Shown here: piece after piece, positions 44,705-58,668 of the stretch | Numbering within the stretch: the stretch's first letter is position 1 | Layout: each line of letters starts with the position of its first letter | NCBI GenBank assembly: GCA_033002965.1 | Contig: JAURVB010006131.1 | Coordinates: 1 to 64,000 of the forward strand | Origin: Piper betle | Taxonomy: Eukaryota; Streptophyta; Magnoliopsida; Piperales; Piperaceae | DNA length: 64,000 nt | Direction: 5' to 3' | Notes under the pieces: generated by a model | The model's database searches: none | Told to the model about the DNA's origin: nothing | What the model saw: only the letters and a program-made list of their open reading frames with translations | Translations under genes and position numbers: made by a program

Positions 44705-46887
44705 CTACACGGAATGACTTGACAAAGGAAGTGGGTGGATATGAGCAAGTAGCCGTTTTGTGAAATATTAAAGTGCATAATCTTCCAATGGGGAAAAGCA
44801 TCTAGTGATTGTATCTAACATACCTGGCAAACAGCGTTCTTAAATAAAAAAAAAATGCAGTTGTGTTGTTTACTTCTGTTGGCTGGTGTTTTCTTTATGA
44901 TGATATGGGTGTGTTAGTAGTGTGTGTATTTGGTTTGCTTTTGGGCAATTTTGAGTTTACATACCTAAGGGTATTCAAAATTGTGCATAAAATTTATGTA
45001 GCAAAGAGGTTATACGTTTCTTTTTGGTGGTATAGGGTGAATAATGAATTATGGCAGATATGCCATCATTTTTGTCCAAATATGGACAATTGCTATGTAG
45101 CACAACCAAGACTGCAGAAAGCCTGCTTTATAAGCTTTTTAGCTAATTCTTGTTCTAGTCCTGTTTTAAATGCAAAAAATATTATAAAAAAATAATGAGA
45201 TACATGTAGAATTCTCTTTTATAACAGCAGCTTGGGCCAAGGTGTTTTGTACATATTAATAATTGCAATGGTAAACTTGCTACTTATGCGACAATATTTT
45301 CAGGCATTTTTTCTACTTCTCAGTAAGATTATTTGGCGCTTTTCAACTTGCAGTTCTTTGCCTGCATAAAGTTGGTGGTTCTCACAAATGTTCATGAGAA
45401 ATGCAACTGATTGTCAGAAAATGAAGTTTGTAAAGGAAATAAGTTAATCCTCTTGACAAAGCAACTACTTGTATATAAGGAAGATCAGTTAAATGATTGA
45501 AAAATGGGTAGTACTAAGAGTATCTTTGTTGAATAAGTTGCTATTTGCAAATTGCCTATTCAAGGTATTTTGTTATGTATCCATAATTCTGATAGAAGAG
45601 CTAGAAATCATTGAAAGATTGCTTATGTGAAGTGCATGTGCCTTTTAAACAATGCACAACATTTCATTAAAAATCATCATGCAGGTACTAAAGAGGAACA
45701 AGTGGACTCGATATGTGCTCAAATGACAACTAATGGGATGAGATTGGAGTGCGTAATTGTCGGGGGAAAATTATCTACCTCCGCCTCCTTCAATTTGATG
45801 GTAGCAAATGAGAATGATCATTTGCTCAAACGGATCTCAAAGAAAGCTCCTAAAAAGTTTTGCATGTTGAAAGTTCAACCTGATTATTGGCTGCAGTTAG
45901 AACGCGAAATCTGTCATCAGTCACTGTTTTTAGAGATCTTGAAATAAGCTCAAGAATAAAAATTAAGGTGAGACCAAGAGGAATGTGATCGCATGCGCCT
46001 GTTTCATCTCCCTTTGACATTAGTGAAGTTACAAATTACTATATGTTATTGTCTTCATCACTTGCCTAACACAAGTATATTGTGTGCACAAGATATGATT
46101 TTACAAATTTGTTTGAGTGTTCTTTGGTACTTTCAAATATAGCAACTTCAAATCTTGTTTACTACTGTCTCATTTAAATGTCTATCTGGTGAAGATATGA
46201 GTGTACAAGAAAACTATAGGAAAAATTTCCTACCTTGAAAAAGTACTCTGAGGAAGCAACTCCAAGTGACAGATATGCTGCTCATGAGATTGAGACTGAT
46301 TACGAGTATAAGAGCTTCGAAAACCCAATAAAGTTGTACCTTCTGAGTAGAGAATTAAAGGATACCGGTATGGACCTCATGGTATTCCTATTTCATCTGC
46401 TGAGTGGGAGGCTGTCAAGTTTAAACCGGAGAAGAGTGTGAAGCTTTTAGGATTTACAATTGCCTCAAATATTGGGAGGTAAAATTTTCTTTAGAAATTG
46501 CCGGTGGGTTTATTGTATGAGCTTAATCCAGTTTAAATTTCATAGAGTACATTTGATAAGTTAATACTTGAGACATGCAATTGTTTTTCTACTTTATTCA
46601 TGTTTCTTACTTTTCTTTTCTGTCAATTTTGAAGGCATTTTTACATGAAAGATGGTTTTATTTTCCTTGCTGAACCTGACAATGAGAAGGCCATTATAGC
46701 CGCTTCGTCTATGGTTAGAGCCATGAAAGAGTTGAACAAGGTTGCCATTGTCCGTTGTGTCTGGAGAAAAGGACAAGGAAGTGTTGTTGCCGGGGTGCTG
46801 ACGCCCAATATATCTTCTGTTGATACAATTGCAAGTTCTGCTATTTTTTGCTGTGAATGTGGATGGCAGGGAGGGTGTACTGGATGA
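44705..46887 (+). pseudogene. KU80: Ku80 pseudogene (DNA end-binding subunit)
   Basis: Ku80 pairs with Ku70 to bind broken DNA ends for non-homologous end joining and telomere care. Exon-like blocks appear in order with splice sites. From 44705 (after CATCAG|) NDLTKEVGGYEQVAVL is followed by a TGA at 44761-44763 and NIKV. From 45685 (after ATGCAG|) to 45967 (AAG|GTGAG) come GTKEEQVDSICAQMTTNGM and, after a frame change, VFRDLEISSRIKIK. From 46195 to about 46481 the expected Trp codon is TGA (46198-46200), an extra A at about 46220 shifts the frame, a base is missing at about 46335, and a Gln codon is TAG at 46348-46350; the core KGYRYGPHGIPIS is clear. From 46635 HFYMKDGFIFLAEPDNEKA runs through VAIVRCVWRKGQGSV to VLTPNIS. 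The beginning of the vWA domain, the exon between the first two blocks and the C-terminal half are absent. Confidence 0.9.
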
Positions 46888-48900
46888 TTAGGAGTTAAGA
46901 AAGTACTGAGCATGAAGGTATATGTAGTCAATACTCTGCACACCATGATGGAAAGCATTTTCTTGAGATGTCCATATTTTAAGAGTGACCGTCTTATTAC
47001 TTCTGTCTAGTTCTTTTTTCTTTTTCTTTTTGGTGGTAAATAGATGTATGAAGAATGATACAGGTGAAAATGAAATAAACAAAGGGCTGTGAAATGGAAG
47101 TTATTGGGAGTTTAACATTTTAAAACTAGGTAGCACATCCTGATTCAATAGTTGCGTGCACGAGAAATTTTTTTAATTTGGTTTGAGAATATATATTAAT
47201 TGATTTTTTTTGTTGAAAGGATTTTAGTGTTTAAAATTATGTCTGATATTTTTTAAACCTATGCTGGATTGTCACTTTTGTTATTTCACAAAAAGTTTCT
47301 AGTTAACTGAAGGAATCTTAGGCTCTATTGATGTTCACATAAGTTACTGCTACAACTAATCATTTTTCTTCACAAAAGGCTTTAGATAAAGTGGTGTGGA
47401 AAATTAATTTTGCAAAGTAATTTCGCACCCTAGTGTGAAGCTTTTGTTTAGAAATTCATGGTTTTCATATATGAATTATTTAATCAAGTTTGACCCTTGA
47501 ACAAAATTGTTGAAAATCAGATATTTGTCTTGTGCCCTTGCACAAAAGAGTTAAAGCCTTGATGTAAAGGACACATTGACTTGACGTTGGGAAATGGAAC
47601 CCTTGTGCCTTTGCGCTACTATCGTGCTCCTCTGCCCAAACTTGTCATAAGAAATATTAATTCTACGCCCGTGCACAAACTAATTTTGCACCCTAGCGTA
47701 GAAGCTTTTGTTTGGAAATTCATGGTTTTTATATATGAATTATTTAATGTATTGGTATTATTTCATGTTATTAATGATGTGATGAATATGTTATGTGTAT
47801 ACTAGTGATAGAATATATTCATGTCATATCATACATATGTATATATATAATCTAATTCGGGTTCTGATATAGATTGTATATCATTTCTAAGACTTGGAGA
47901 GATTGTTGCTAAGAATTTCTATAGTTCGGGAAGTAACTGATCAGGCCTGTTTAGGTATTATTTGTAAAGTTTTAAGATCCCTTTGTTTACATTGTGATTA
48001 GATTGGTTAATAGAAGCGTGATTTGAATGTTGATGGTGTGTAAATATACTTAATACAATCAAGGACGAAAGTTAAGTGAAAATGAAAGCTTAAGTACATA
48101 GTTTTGATATTTTTAAAACTGTTAAGTCCAAGAAATGATGAGGCTTAGGCTTAACAACAACTAAATTAGGGATAAGTTAAATCGATAGATCACTAATAAA
48201 ACTTCGGGCATCCATCTTAAGCCAATGCTAGAGTTGGGAAAAAGGCTATTTAAACCCATACTTGTGATCATGATGTGGGGACGAATTTGGGGGTTGTGTG
48301 AATGATCATAATGCAAAATCTAAGAGTTGAGATACAAACTATAATATATGCTCGTAAGGATGATCATGTGAAATATATGATATAATTAATAATTGTGATC
48401 GATATTTTTTAATACTTTTTATTGTGGTGAAAGGCTGAGGATGTGTTGAATTGCACGTCCGGAAATTAGTCTAAATAGATGAAATTGATAATGGAAAACA
48501 CACTATGACCGTATATAATAAAGGAGAGAAAGAAGACTTGGCTTCTCATGAGTAGTCTGCCTCATAAAATAGAATTATAGTACTTAAACATATAATAGTT
48601 AATCTATTGAGATGTGAAACTAATGTGAAATTATTTATTGTTGAGATTATTATATTTATATATTTTATATTTATGATAATATTATTGTCGATGATTATAT
48701 TTGCGGAATTTAAGACAATGTAGATGGTATATGCAAATGTGACTATGTGATAGAAATATCAAGTTTTTGAATCATGTTCAATCAAACTGTATTTATTAGT
48801 ATTTTTACATTATTTTTACAATATATATGAGTAGATAACTCAACACCTATATTGGCATTGAACAAACAGTTTATATTATTCGCAAGCAATTACAGACATC
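46888..48900. other. AT-rich DNA with one local direct repeat
   Basis: No coding region recognised. GCACCCTAGYGT...GAAGCTTTTGTTT and the following 45 bp occur at 47421-47483 and again at 47682-47748, a diverged direct repeat about 260 bp apart. Confidence 0.5.
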
Positions 48901-49620
48901 GAGTCCATGGGACGGATAAATAAGCATTTAAGTGTATTCTATATTTGTATGTTTAGCCGACTTATCCCCAACTTTCATCACCGGGATTTTGGGTGCCTTT
49001 TCGGTGAATTGCGGCATAAACTGCTGTGAGTCTTCGTCTGGCCTTCTCACTAGCAGCAAGGGGAATCTATTGGACATGACAGCTTGGTCGGAGGTGGCAT
49101 GCGCTGGCCGCACTAACGGCTCCAAAGTTGGTAGTATGCGGTGGTTGTCTCTCTTGTTCGGGATCTTTCGGGGCAAATTTTGGTGACAATTGGCATGAAC
49201 AGTGGCAAGGTAAGGCCTAAATACGGAGAGCAAGGTCTGGGCTCCATGCCTGGGTCTCGGACTGGATGGGGATGGTAGCGTTTGGGCAGGAAAATTGCAC
49301 GAACAGGGCCTCAATACTTGCAAAACAACAAACTGGGTGAACTTTTTCCTTTGTTGCTGGAGGGTTTTGGTGGCATGGCCAACGGGAACGGATTTCAAAA
49401 GCCGGTGATGGTGGTGTTGATGTCTCTAGCTAGGGTTGGACAACTCCAATGGCTTGCTTTCCTCCCGGCCTTGCTCTTTGTCCCACATCCCTTCTACTCT
49501 AGCGGCTTTCTTCTTTGGTGGCCTTCAGCAGCTCCTCTTCTTCTGCTTCGGGCTTCCTCTCGCTCTCCCCGTTCGGGTAGGGTATTAATAAATGGAAGCC
49601 TCTACTTATCCTTTTGATTA
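48901..49620. other. Unassigned GC-richer segment
   Basis: Around 700 bp stand out by composition, and both strands are open for 110-156 codons. I recognise no domain. It could be a captured gene piece or part of an LTR read in minus orientation (see the motif at about 49885). Confidence 0.35.
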
Positions 49621-49859
49621 GCTCCGTGATTGGGGCTCCCAATGCTCACTAGTTAGCAGCCTTCCTCTTATCTTTTATGATCTTCCAACTTTTGTGCAAG
49701 AGTAAATGACACCTAAAGTGCATGTAAGGCTCATTTAATGACTTAGCCTAAAGTACAAATAAATGGGCATAATTTTTATTTTTAAAAGTAGTTAACCAAA
49801 ATTAAAAATTTATATTCCATTCCAACTAATAAATCAGATTTGACCTTATAGGTTTTAGA

Positions 49860-49915
49860 CATGGAACTAAATTAATGGGTCTCACAATCCACTCACTTTA
49901 GGAAATTCTGTTTCT
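49860..49915 (-). promoter_or_regulatory. Polypurine-tract/LTR-start-like motif on the minus strand
   Basis: Read on the minus strand, AGTGAGTGGATTGTGAGACCC strongly resembles GGTAGGTGGATTGTGAGATCC at about 43210-43230. This suggests another LTR of that second family, oriented minus and extending leftward from about 49895. Its far end is not visible. A related diverged stretch occurs at about 53985-54040. Confidence 0.45.
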
Positions 49916-50046
49916 AAAATTACTGCACGTTTCCCATAGCTAGCCCTAGCCCACATTTTTCTTTGGCTCGTTGCTAGTAGCCTAGCCCATGTCTATAGTC
50001 CAACCCACTATCAAACACCAAACAAAGTAAAAGCTTTAGTACCATT

Positions 50047-53000
50047 TGTAACAATCCAGTCTAAAATGCAAATTAATAGGCCTAAGCTATCTAATCAAAA
50101 GTGGTTAATTAAAATTTAAAATCTATTGTAAAATCATGGCTTTTCACCTGATGGTTTTAGTTTCGGTTCGGTCGTGATCCGGATTGAGTTGCTTGCCTGC
50201 CCTTCACTGCGTATTTATGTATGGTATGTAGGTATGTATGAGTTGCCCTAGCCTTAGCTCCTTTGGCTTATGGTATGTGCCTGACCTTTTTATGTTTAGT
50301 ACGGTCAAGCCAAGTCTAGTTACTTTTCGTGTGTTGTGATCATGTTTTTTTAACATGTTTCTAGTGACAAAATCTAAAATGATGTAAATGAAGACCGAAT
50401 ATAAAAGACATCATGCCAACACCCTCGCACCTAGACAAAAATTAAATTTTATGCTCAAGTTCAGATCACGGATGCCAAGATGCTATCAAAGCACCCTTAT
50501 GCCCATGATTTGCCTTATTTTGGAAATTTTTTCCATATTGTATTTATTTATTTATTTATAAACCACTAAATCTTTTCCCTTTTTCTTTTTAAAATTTAAA
50601 TCCCAACATACCTCTTTAGGTGTGACACCCATGCCTATGACATCACCTAGCCAACCACCCTTATTTTTATACAAAACCCCACCCTCATCCTCACCTTTTC
50701 ACTCCAGCACAACCACTCCACTCATCCGCAATGTCCTCCGAGCCATTTCATCCCTCTTTGCATTTCTTCTCAGCCTTGTGGAGCATTCCTAAGTATCTTG
50801 CTTCAAGGGTTGAAGGACTTGGAGTGGGAAAACTCTAAGTGACCTCCCCTTGGCTCGTTTGTGGTATGTTTCTTTTCATTTTTAGTTTAGGTTCAACAGT
50901 TCTCTTGATGTTTGTCTATTTATATGGTTGTTTGTATTTTCATGGTATTTTTTATCATTTATATCTTTTCGTTAAAAATCATCGAGAGGTGGTTTCATGT
51001 CATTTTAGTTTCTAGATTACTAGTTATGATTTTTCCATCATCAGTGTGTCGAGATCTGCACTGGTTTGGCATAAAATTCATAACTCATGTTATGTATGTC
51101 TAATTTGTATGATCTTGGTCTATTTATTTTTGCACTACATTGATCTACAAGTTATATGTTGAGTGTATTGACTGATTTGACATAGATAATCATGAAAGGT
51201 CCGAAATTGGACTAAAGGTGGCAGCTTTCAAGGTTTTAGTGACCTAATCATCCCTTTACCCAATATTTTCCCACTTTTTGTAGTTTTCATTTCATGATCT
51301 ACTTGATACTAATATGTTATTCTTGATGATAGAATCATCTCAGAGAGTTTCCAAGCTAAAATGACCTTAATTAATGTCTGAACACAATTGTTAAACTACA
51401 CTATGTACCTATTCTGTTTTTGTTGTGTTTGTTTGTATTTTGTGTTGAGCTAGATGTTAGGTTTATTATAAGACCACATAAAAATCCATAAAAATTATAT
51501 AATAACTCCCTAACTGTATACTAAAAACGAGTAAATTTTGAACTTAAAAAAATTCATCTTGGTGGATTAATTGGCTCAGATTGTTGGAGTGCACATGAAC
51601 TAGATTCATAATCTTACTTCTATGATTTTAATTGAAAAATCTATGAAGACATTCATTTATGGAAAAATTATTAAGTATTATATAGTTTAATAAGTGTCCT
51701 AATAATGTCTTTGTAAAGTTTCAAAGCATTTGGGTAAGTAGGTAAAATACAGAAATCACTAAATCAGTATTTAAGATTAGAAAAATTACCTAGGCCTAAT
51801 TACAAGGTAATTGGACCTAAAATCTTAATGGGCTAATCTTCAAAGTATTATCTAAATATTCAAATTAACCCAAGACCATTTGGACTTTTCAATCCCATGG
51901 GCGGAACTCTGGAAGTTTGCTATGCAGTGGCAGGGTACTGTTTACGACCCATTAATATGACCTTAATTAACCTCAATCAATATGATAATCCACATATTAA
52001 CACTTGCTAATATTTATGATAGACCCTTATGGTGTCTAGAATTAAGAGTTCAAATTTCAACTTAATCGGATACCATTTGGTCTGTCCGAAAATTTGTTTG
52101 GTTAAATCCGAGGATAAAACCCCAAGTATTAAATCATGCCCTAAGTAGACATGTAACAACAAACATTAAATTAATTTACCTAATGAGGTTTAACGCATCA
52201 CTAAACAAAATAAGTAAGTTAATTAAGTTTTGTGTCTGCATGTATGGAGGCTTTGCCACATCTTGTGTGCCGATGTGATCCGATTATGATTCGTATTCCA
52301 TCTCTTGTTAGGTTATGTAGGTTGAGCTCATTAATTTAAGACGTAGGGCTCCACTCATTAAGGTCCATAGGACTCTCTTGCTCGACCCTTATGATTGGTT
52401 TTTGAGTGTCACATTTAATCGCATTTTAAACAATAGGACAATGTCAACGACATTTTTATCGGATCCCTTAGATATCGGGCCATTTAGTCGCATTTTATCA
52501 TAAGTTTAATAAAACTACAAGGATAAGATCCCTTATGGGTTTTCGAACTTAAACTCCAAAAATGTATGATATAAACCTCTTCTCTAAGCCTAAGCTTATT
52601 AAATAAGTACACACATTTTTATAGATTTCACGCATAAGACAGTGAGCGGTATGGAGATATGCAGATTGAGCTAATACCCCTTCTACCCTTAAGGTAATGC
52701 GAATGGAACACGTTTTTAAAAATTGTGGCATGTTGGTTCTGAGCTACATGGGTACTGTGGCAGATGATATATGGAAGATGTGAGGGCGTAAGTGATATAT
52801 GGATGTTTATATGTGTGTAAGATGTTACTTTGTAAGCAATTATCGTATGATATGCGGTTGTATCGGCCTTCACTTACTATTGTGTATGATTCTGAAAATT
52901 TCTATAACTTTTTTGTGGGTGTTTAGATACCCATTTTCCATTAATGTTATATTCTTAGTCTCTACAGGACCATAATCAATTCCTTGTTTACTGGCATTTT

Positions 53001-53958
53001 TCTCTAATATATGTAGGTGATTAGTCTTTTGACTAGTGTAGGCAGATTGATCGAAAGGATCATGGCGGGGAATTTTGTGTTGTATTTGTATTAATTACCA
53101 AATTGATGTAATATGAAATTCAGATGTAGTATGTTATGAACTAAACCGTTAAGTTATATGAACTTGAGTTATATGAACTTGTATGATTCGGGATAAGATA
53201 ATTGATTGTTGTTGTGCACGTGCGTTTTATTTATCAATACATTATTATTGTGGGGCAAACACACTTTGGGGCACTTTAACCATCGTCTACAAGGTCTAAG
53301 TCTTAAAGTCCCAGAACACAATGAGGAGCTTACCAGGTACACGAAACATATTTATTGTAGCTTTGTGTGTGTGTTATAAAGAAACGTGGGTAGGAGGAGC
53401 ACATAGTTCACACCGCTCGAAGACCTATGTGATATATGGCTGTTAGGGGTTTGATGCCCTGGCATTCGATGATGTGTTTAAGTATTTTATAATTTTCTCC
53501 CGCATGCTGGGTATATGGAACAACTAACCATGACCATTACTTAAATTCTCCGCATTCATCCGCATGTAAGAAATTAAGAAATGTTACAAATCACTTGAAC
53601 TAAATAGTAAGAAAAAGTTCATGTCACAACATGCAACCTCAAAATTATAGCGGGGGTGCGCCTCTCTGCAGTTGAGAGTGATTATCAGTTTTTTTAAAGT
53701 CACCACCCATAGTCATAGGCGAGGTTCTACCTCTGTTCTAGGGTTGATCATATAGGATCTTTAAGTTTAAAATCCTCTCTATGCTAGTATGAATCAATAT
53801 GCATATGTGATTAAACCCAGTAATGTTGCCGTCTTAAGGCTTGTCGAGGGTTGGGATCCGCTTCTGTAAAGTTTGTACGAGAGTAGTCCAACAAATAATT
53901 TTCCAAATTAAAACATTGTACTTCGGTCTATTCTCGTCCCAATAAATGGGATGTTACA
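50047..53958 (+). mobile_element. Long LTR, diverged relative with the shared promoter block
   Basis: It starts TGTAACAATCCAGTC and ends AATGGGATGTTACA. At 52445-52560 it has TTTTATCGGATCCC, TCGGGCCATTTAGTCGC, AAGGATAAGATCCCTTATGG and TTTTCGAACTT in the same order as the other LTRs, followed by a TATA-like stretch. No primer site or internal domain adjoins it. The flanks CCATT and TCCAT do not match exactly, so it may be an old solo LTR. Confidence 0.65.
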
Positions 53959-54438
53959 TCCATAGTCCATTTCCATTAATAAACTAGATTTTACTTAGTA
54001 GGTATTAGATGTGAGACTAAGTTAAAGGATCTCAGGGCTCAGCTGTGGTGACCAACTTGACCTAAACATGGTGAAAGTTGAGGATACTTCAGTTAAACAT
54101 CGTTCATTTGGTTTATTTTTTATGTATGTAATAAGAACTTGATCATAGTAGACTTATCTGCTAATTGGTACTTGGATATAGATGTATGGATATTATATTA
54201 CAGATATGTTAGTGGTATATATTATAGTACTTAAATGATCAACCAGCTCAACTATTATTTTGTATTTGTACAACACATATACTTTATTTGATTATATCTG
54301 TTATAAATATGCAATGACCCACCCGGTCCATTAGGGTGTTCTTAATCAATTAGTGAGGGCGAGTTGTTATAGTTTTCCCATTGGGAATTCCCTAAAGAGT
54401 AGTGATTGTACCACTCAGAACTAAGGAAAAAGTCTTAT

Positions 54439-57307
54439 TGTAATACCCTGTTTCGGCTCACCCGTGAACCGACCCAGAAATGTCACCGGCGACCGAACCG
54501 TTCGCTAATCTACTAGATTCGGTTAAGCCGACCAGGATCTACTCTCGGCGTCTCAAGATGGGGATGCAAATATGAAATGCATGAATGGGAACGATTGGGT
54601 TCTAACGGAGTCCTACATGCATGCTATGATGTACAAGCAAAATAAGACAAAACAACAAATGAGAAACCAAAAGAAATATATATATATACTATTTTATGAA
54701 AATACGATAACACATGACAATCTACCATGACATTAAATCATTATCTCATTCGTTTTTACCTGAGCCGAGTCTGAACTCCAAGGCTCCCTACTCATTCATA
54801 TTTATCAGTTCGTTTCATAACAAGTAATTCATTCAAGCAAACACATCAAAATTATCATTTACATAACAATAACACACCATCATTATACATACGTTACACG
54901 CGGCAGGTACATGTGTGTGCGGTTCCGTGCTGCTCCTCCGCAGTCCCAACAGCTTTCATCGCTCGCATTCCTCACCTACATATATATAGAAAAACCGTCA
55001 GTAACAAGTGTTACCGGCCCGGAAAATAACTAATATCAATCTGGCACAGGAGAGCAAACTCTCCTGTTGAATCAAAACCATATACTTCCTCAAGAACTCT
55101 CATCAGGGCACATACGGGAGCCATCGCCGTCGGGCCGTCGCCCTCGGGTCGACAGCGTCCCCCTTTCTTTCTCATTCTCATACCTTGGCCATTTCTCTAT
55201 CGCTTCTCGCATCAAATTTCATTCCTTACCGCCCTCTGCACCTTCCATATTACTCCTGGCCTTGAGCACAAAGGCCGAGCACTCTCAGGCAGTTGCCTTC
55301 AGTACCCTTTGAACCACAAGTCTAGACATGCGCTGCATTGCAGTACCCGTAAACCTCCACACTTCTCCGGGTTTGAGGAACTCAAAGGTGGAGTTGTCCG
55401 GATCCTTCGGGAACGAAGTGGGTTCTCCCCAGCTCCAGAGCCCGCTCTTCCGAGCACACGCCCTATCTGAAGACGTGGCCGCAAGTAACCCTCATCCCAT
55501 CTCTCACCGAAAACGCGAAAACTATACATATATAGGCCTGGGTTGGGATTTATACAATAGGCCCGAAGGCAACGTGAGCTGGATCTGAAGTTCGAAAACA
55601 AACTCGAGGGATCTCATCCTCGAGGGTTATTAATCCGAAATAAAACTGTTGGCTAAATGGCCCGAGTTAAGTGGGATCCGATAAAACGCCACTTAACTCG
55701 TCCTGCACATGATAAATCAAATATACAATAGAGTAGCGTAAAACAGAGAACGAGTCCTAAACGGACCTGGTAGAAGCTCCAAACGGGTCCACGCGCCTAG
55801 GCGGCGAGCTCCTACACCGTACCTACACAATCAGGCTAAAAACTAACGCCCGCATGATGAATCACACATCCTATAGCATGCACACACAATCAACACAATC
55901 ACGCATCAACCATCACACATCAACCTATATCAATTCTAGCAATCAATTCTAGCAAGTCTACTTAGGCTAGTTTGCATTAGATCAAGATCATTACCTAGTT
56001 ACCCTAATTAGTTTCTTAGCCTCCATTTTTAACACCACTCAACCAAACAATTTCATATTTCTATTCTTAATCAAACCTACATTAAATATATATATATATA
56101 TATATTATAACACACACACAAATCCTGGCATGCAATTCTAATAACCAATATTTTTAAATAATTAAATTAAAATAAATTATACCTCGCGTCGTCGAAAATC
56201 GGCGACGGCTAGGGTTTCCGTTTCGTGGCTCGAAACTCGAATTCGACACCTAGCGGCGTCCGAAGTCCGATCAGATTGGACCGGGTGCGTTCGGCGGATG
56301 ATCCGGCGAATTTCCCACGAATCCAATTTTCCAGCGGTTCCGGCGAGTTTTCCGGCGAGTGTCGGCGGTTTTCCGGCAATGATTCGGGACGGGGCAATCA
56401 GGGGGTCTATCGGCACCAGCTCGACGAGCTTGGTCCAATGGTGGTGTCAAACAGGGTAGCCGAGGCGGCGATGGCCGTCGACGACGGTGTCGAAAATGGG
56501 TGGCGGCGGCGGCGTGCTCCGATCGGGGCTGCGGCCGGCCTCGACGGCGGTCGGGATGATGGAGGAAACGTCGGCGACGGCGAGAGGGTGCTCGTCGGGG
56601 TCACAGTGGCGGCGGAGTGGCCCGGACGGCGGCGAATTGGCCGAGTGGAGTGCGTCGCGGCTCGTGGGGTGGTTCCGGCGTTGTGGTGGCGAGACGGTGG
56701 CCGGGGTGGGTCGTGGCGGCACGGCGACTGCACGGCGGGGCGGGGCGGCGTTGATCGGCGGCTGTACGATGTCGGTGGCGGCGGCGGCAGCGACAAGCAC
56801 GAGGGGCGGCGGGGGTTTGGGTGAAGAAGGGTCGGGAGGGAGAAAAATACCCTTAATGGCAGTTTCGTAAATAAGTATTGACTCTATTCCTACTCGAGTC
56901 AAAATAACATCTAGTTCGTAATAAATTCTAAAACAAATCTAGAAAAATATGGAAAAATTCCATAAAATAAAACAAACACAACAACATCCAAATGGCATGC
57001 TCTATAACTAATAACCCACCCGAATATAATCCAACGCATCCTAATGCGTTATTCTACCCTAAAACTATTTTGCGATAAAATAAAAATAACAATCAATATT
57101 GCATACCTCCATATACTTGATAACCCATTTTTCATCATCTTTCAGACGTTATCATCATACACTTGAGCATACATGACCCTCATCGCTCATAACTCACAGC
57201 TGGCCTCAACTCAGCTCGCAGTCCATGAAGCTGATCTCGACTCGAACCGACAGTTGAACCGGCTGGTTCACTCCCGTAAAACTCTGACTCGAGTCACGGG
57301 TTTTACA
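54439..57307 (-). mobile_element. Solo LTR (subgroup 2), minus orientation
   Basis: It runs TGTAATACCCTGTTTCGGC...GTCACGGGTTTTACA and is flanked by a perfect CTTAT duplication (54434-54438 and 57308-57312). It is very similar to 14650-17521 in reverse along its whole length, including the CG-rich core (about 56200-56840), the promoter block (about 55590-55710) and the ACTCGAGTCAA module at about 56880-56905. A (TA)n run sits at about 56089-56104. Confidence 0.94.
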
Positions 57308-57312
57308 CTTAT

Positions 57313-58668
57313 AATTCAAGTTTTATATAATTATGCTTTGTAAAGTAATGCAATTTATGGTAAATTGAGCAAAATCATGAGTACATAATGAGAATAATTG
57401 AAGACAAGATAAAAGAGTTAGGCCAAAAGAAGGTTATATAAATGATCACTGATAATGATAAATGTTAGAGCAAATATATAACCTTTAATGAATTCCTTGT
57501 GCTCCTTGATTTAGAAAGAACAATTATGAAAGTTATATATGGTCATGATTGGGTTATAGACTATGTATGAAAAAAGTGTGATCGTGATCTTTCAATGTTA
57601 AATGTTTTTACAAAATCTAAGATTACTACCTTCCCATCACTTTACACCATCAAATTGATGATATTTATTTTAATTAGACTTTTCCAACCATCACATAGGA
57701 GTGAACAACCATGTGATTCCCACAATGGTTCCAAGCTGTGTACAAAACTTTTTGTCTCTCTTAGAAATTCATTTAAAATCTTTCCTAAAATCTCTCTAGG
57801 TGTCAGTAGTTTTACTCAGTGAACACCACTTCTAACTTCTAACATATTTTCAAAGAAAATGACCGATCCTTAACAACATTAAAAAACACATTGTTCATTA
57901 TGATGAATTTTCCTATGGCCTTACCTACGTTCTCCCTTAATCCATCCTTGGAACATAGTTTTCACATAAGGTTGTCTTGCAACATCGGACGTGATTAATC
58001 ATGACTCTCTTGGCTATGCTTCCCCCACTCACGTGCTTCTATTATGGGGTATTGATTGTAATATTTTCCTCTTAGGTTTTAGTTGGTCTTCTTCACCTCT
58101 ACTACTTTAGCCCACATGCAAATTTCTCTTATATATCCTTCATATTCTATTTGATCAATCTCACATCTATTTGGAGCACATTGTTTAGGAACTTTTCGTT
58201 GCATTATTTAATCCTTCACCCTCTTTATTCTCCTTTCTTTAAGTCAACTTCTCTAGAGAGGGAAGTTCCATCTTTTCTCTCTTATTTCTTCATCATTATC
58301 ATGTCAGTTTTGTGTATAGTTCACACATACATTATGTTTTGAATAGTTTTTGCCTGAATTTTCTACCTGAAGGAAGAAGATCTGTAATTGTGGTGTTTTG
58401 TTATTGGTTTGTGTTGTTCAATGAGTTTTTGGAAATTGAGTTCATTGTGCTTGTGTTTTGCATGAGAAGTTGATGATTTGCATGCAATTGTTCTTAGTTG
58501 ATTGTTTTACATTAATACTTCTATAAATTTTGTAGAAACATGATGGAATTGTGTAGAATTATAGTCATATGATGTTTTTATGAAGATTTGCATGTAATGG
58601 AGTTCATGTAACATGGTAGTTGGAAGTATGCAACAATATATAGAACATATCATTTTTTATTGTGCTTT
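57313..58668. other. Intergenic DNA, nothing recognised
   Basis: AT-rich DNA with short chance frames and no domain or repeat that I can support. Confidence 0.4.

Noticed and set aside
50042..53963. Perfect 5-bp target duplication around the LTR 50047-53958
   Set aside because: The flanks are CCATT and TCCAT, which match only with a shift, so I do not claim it.
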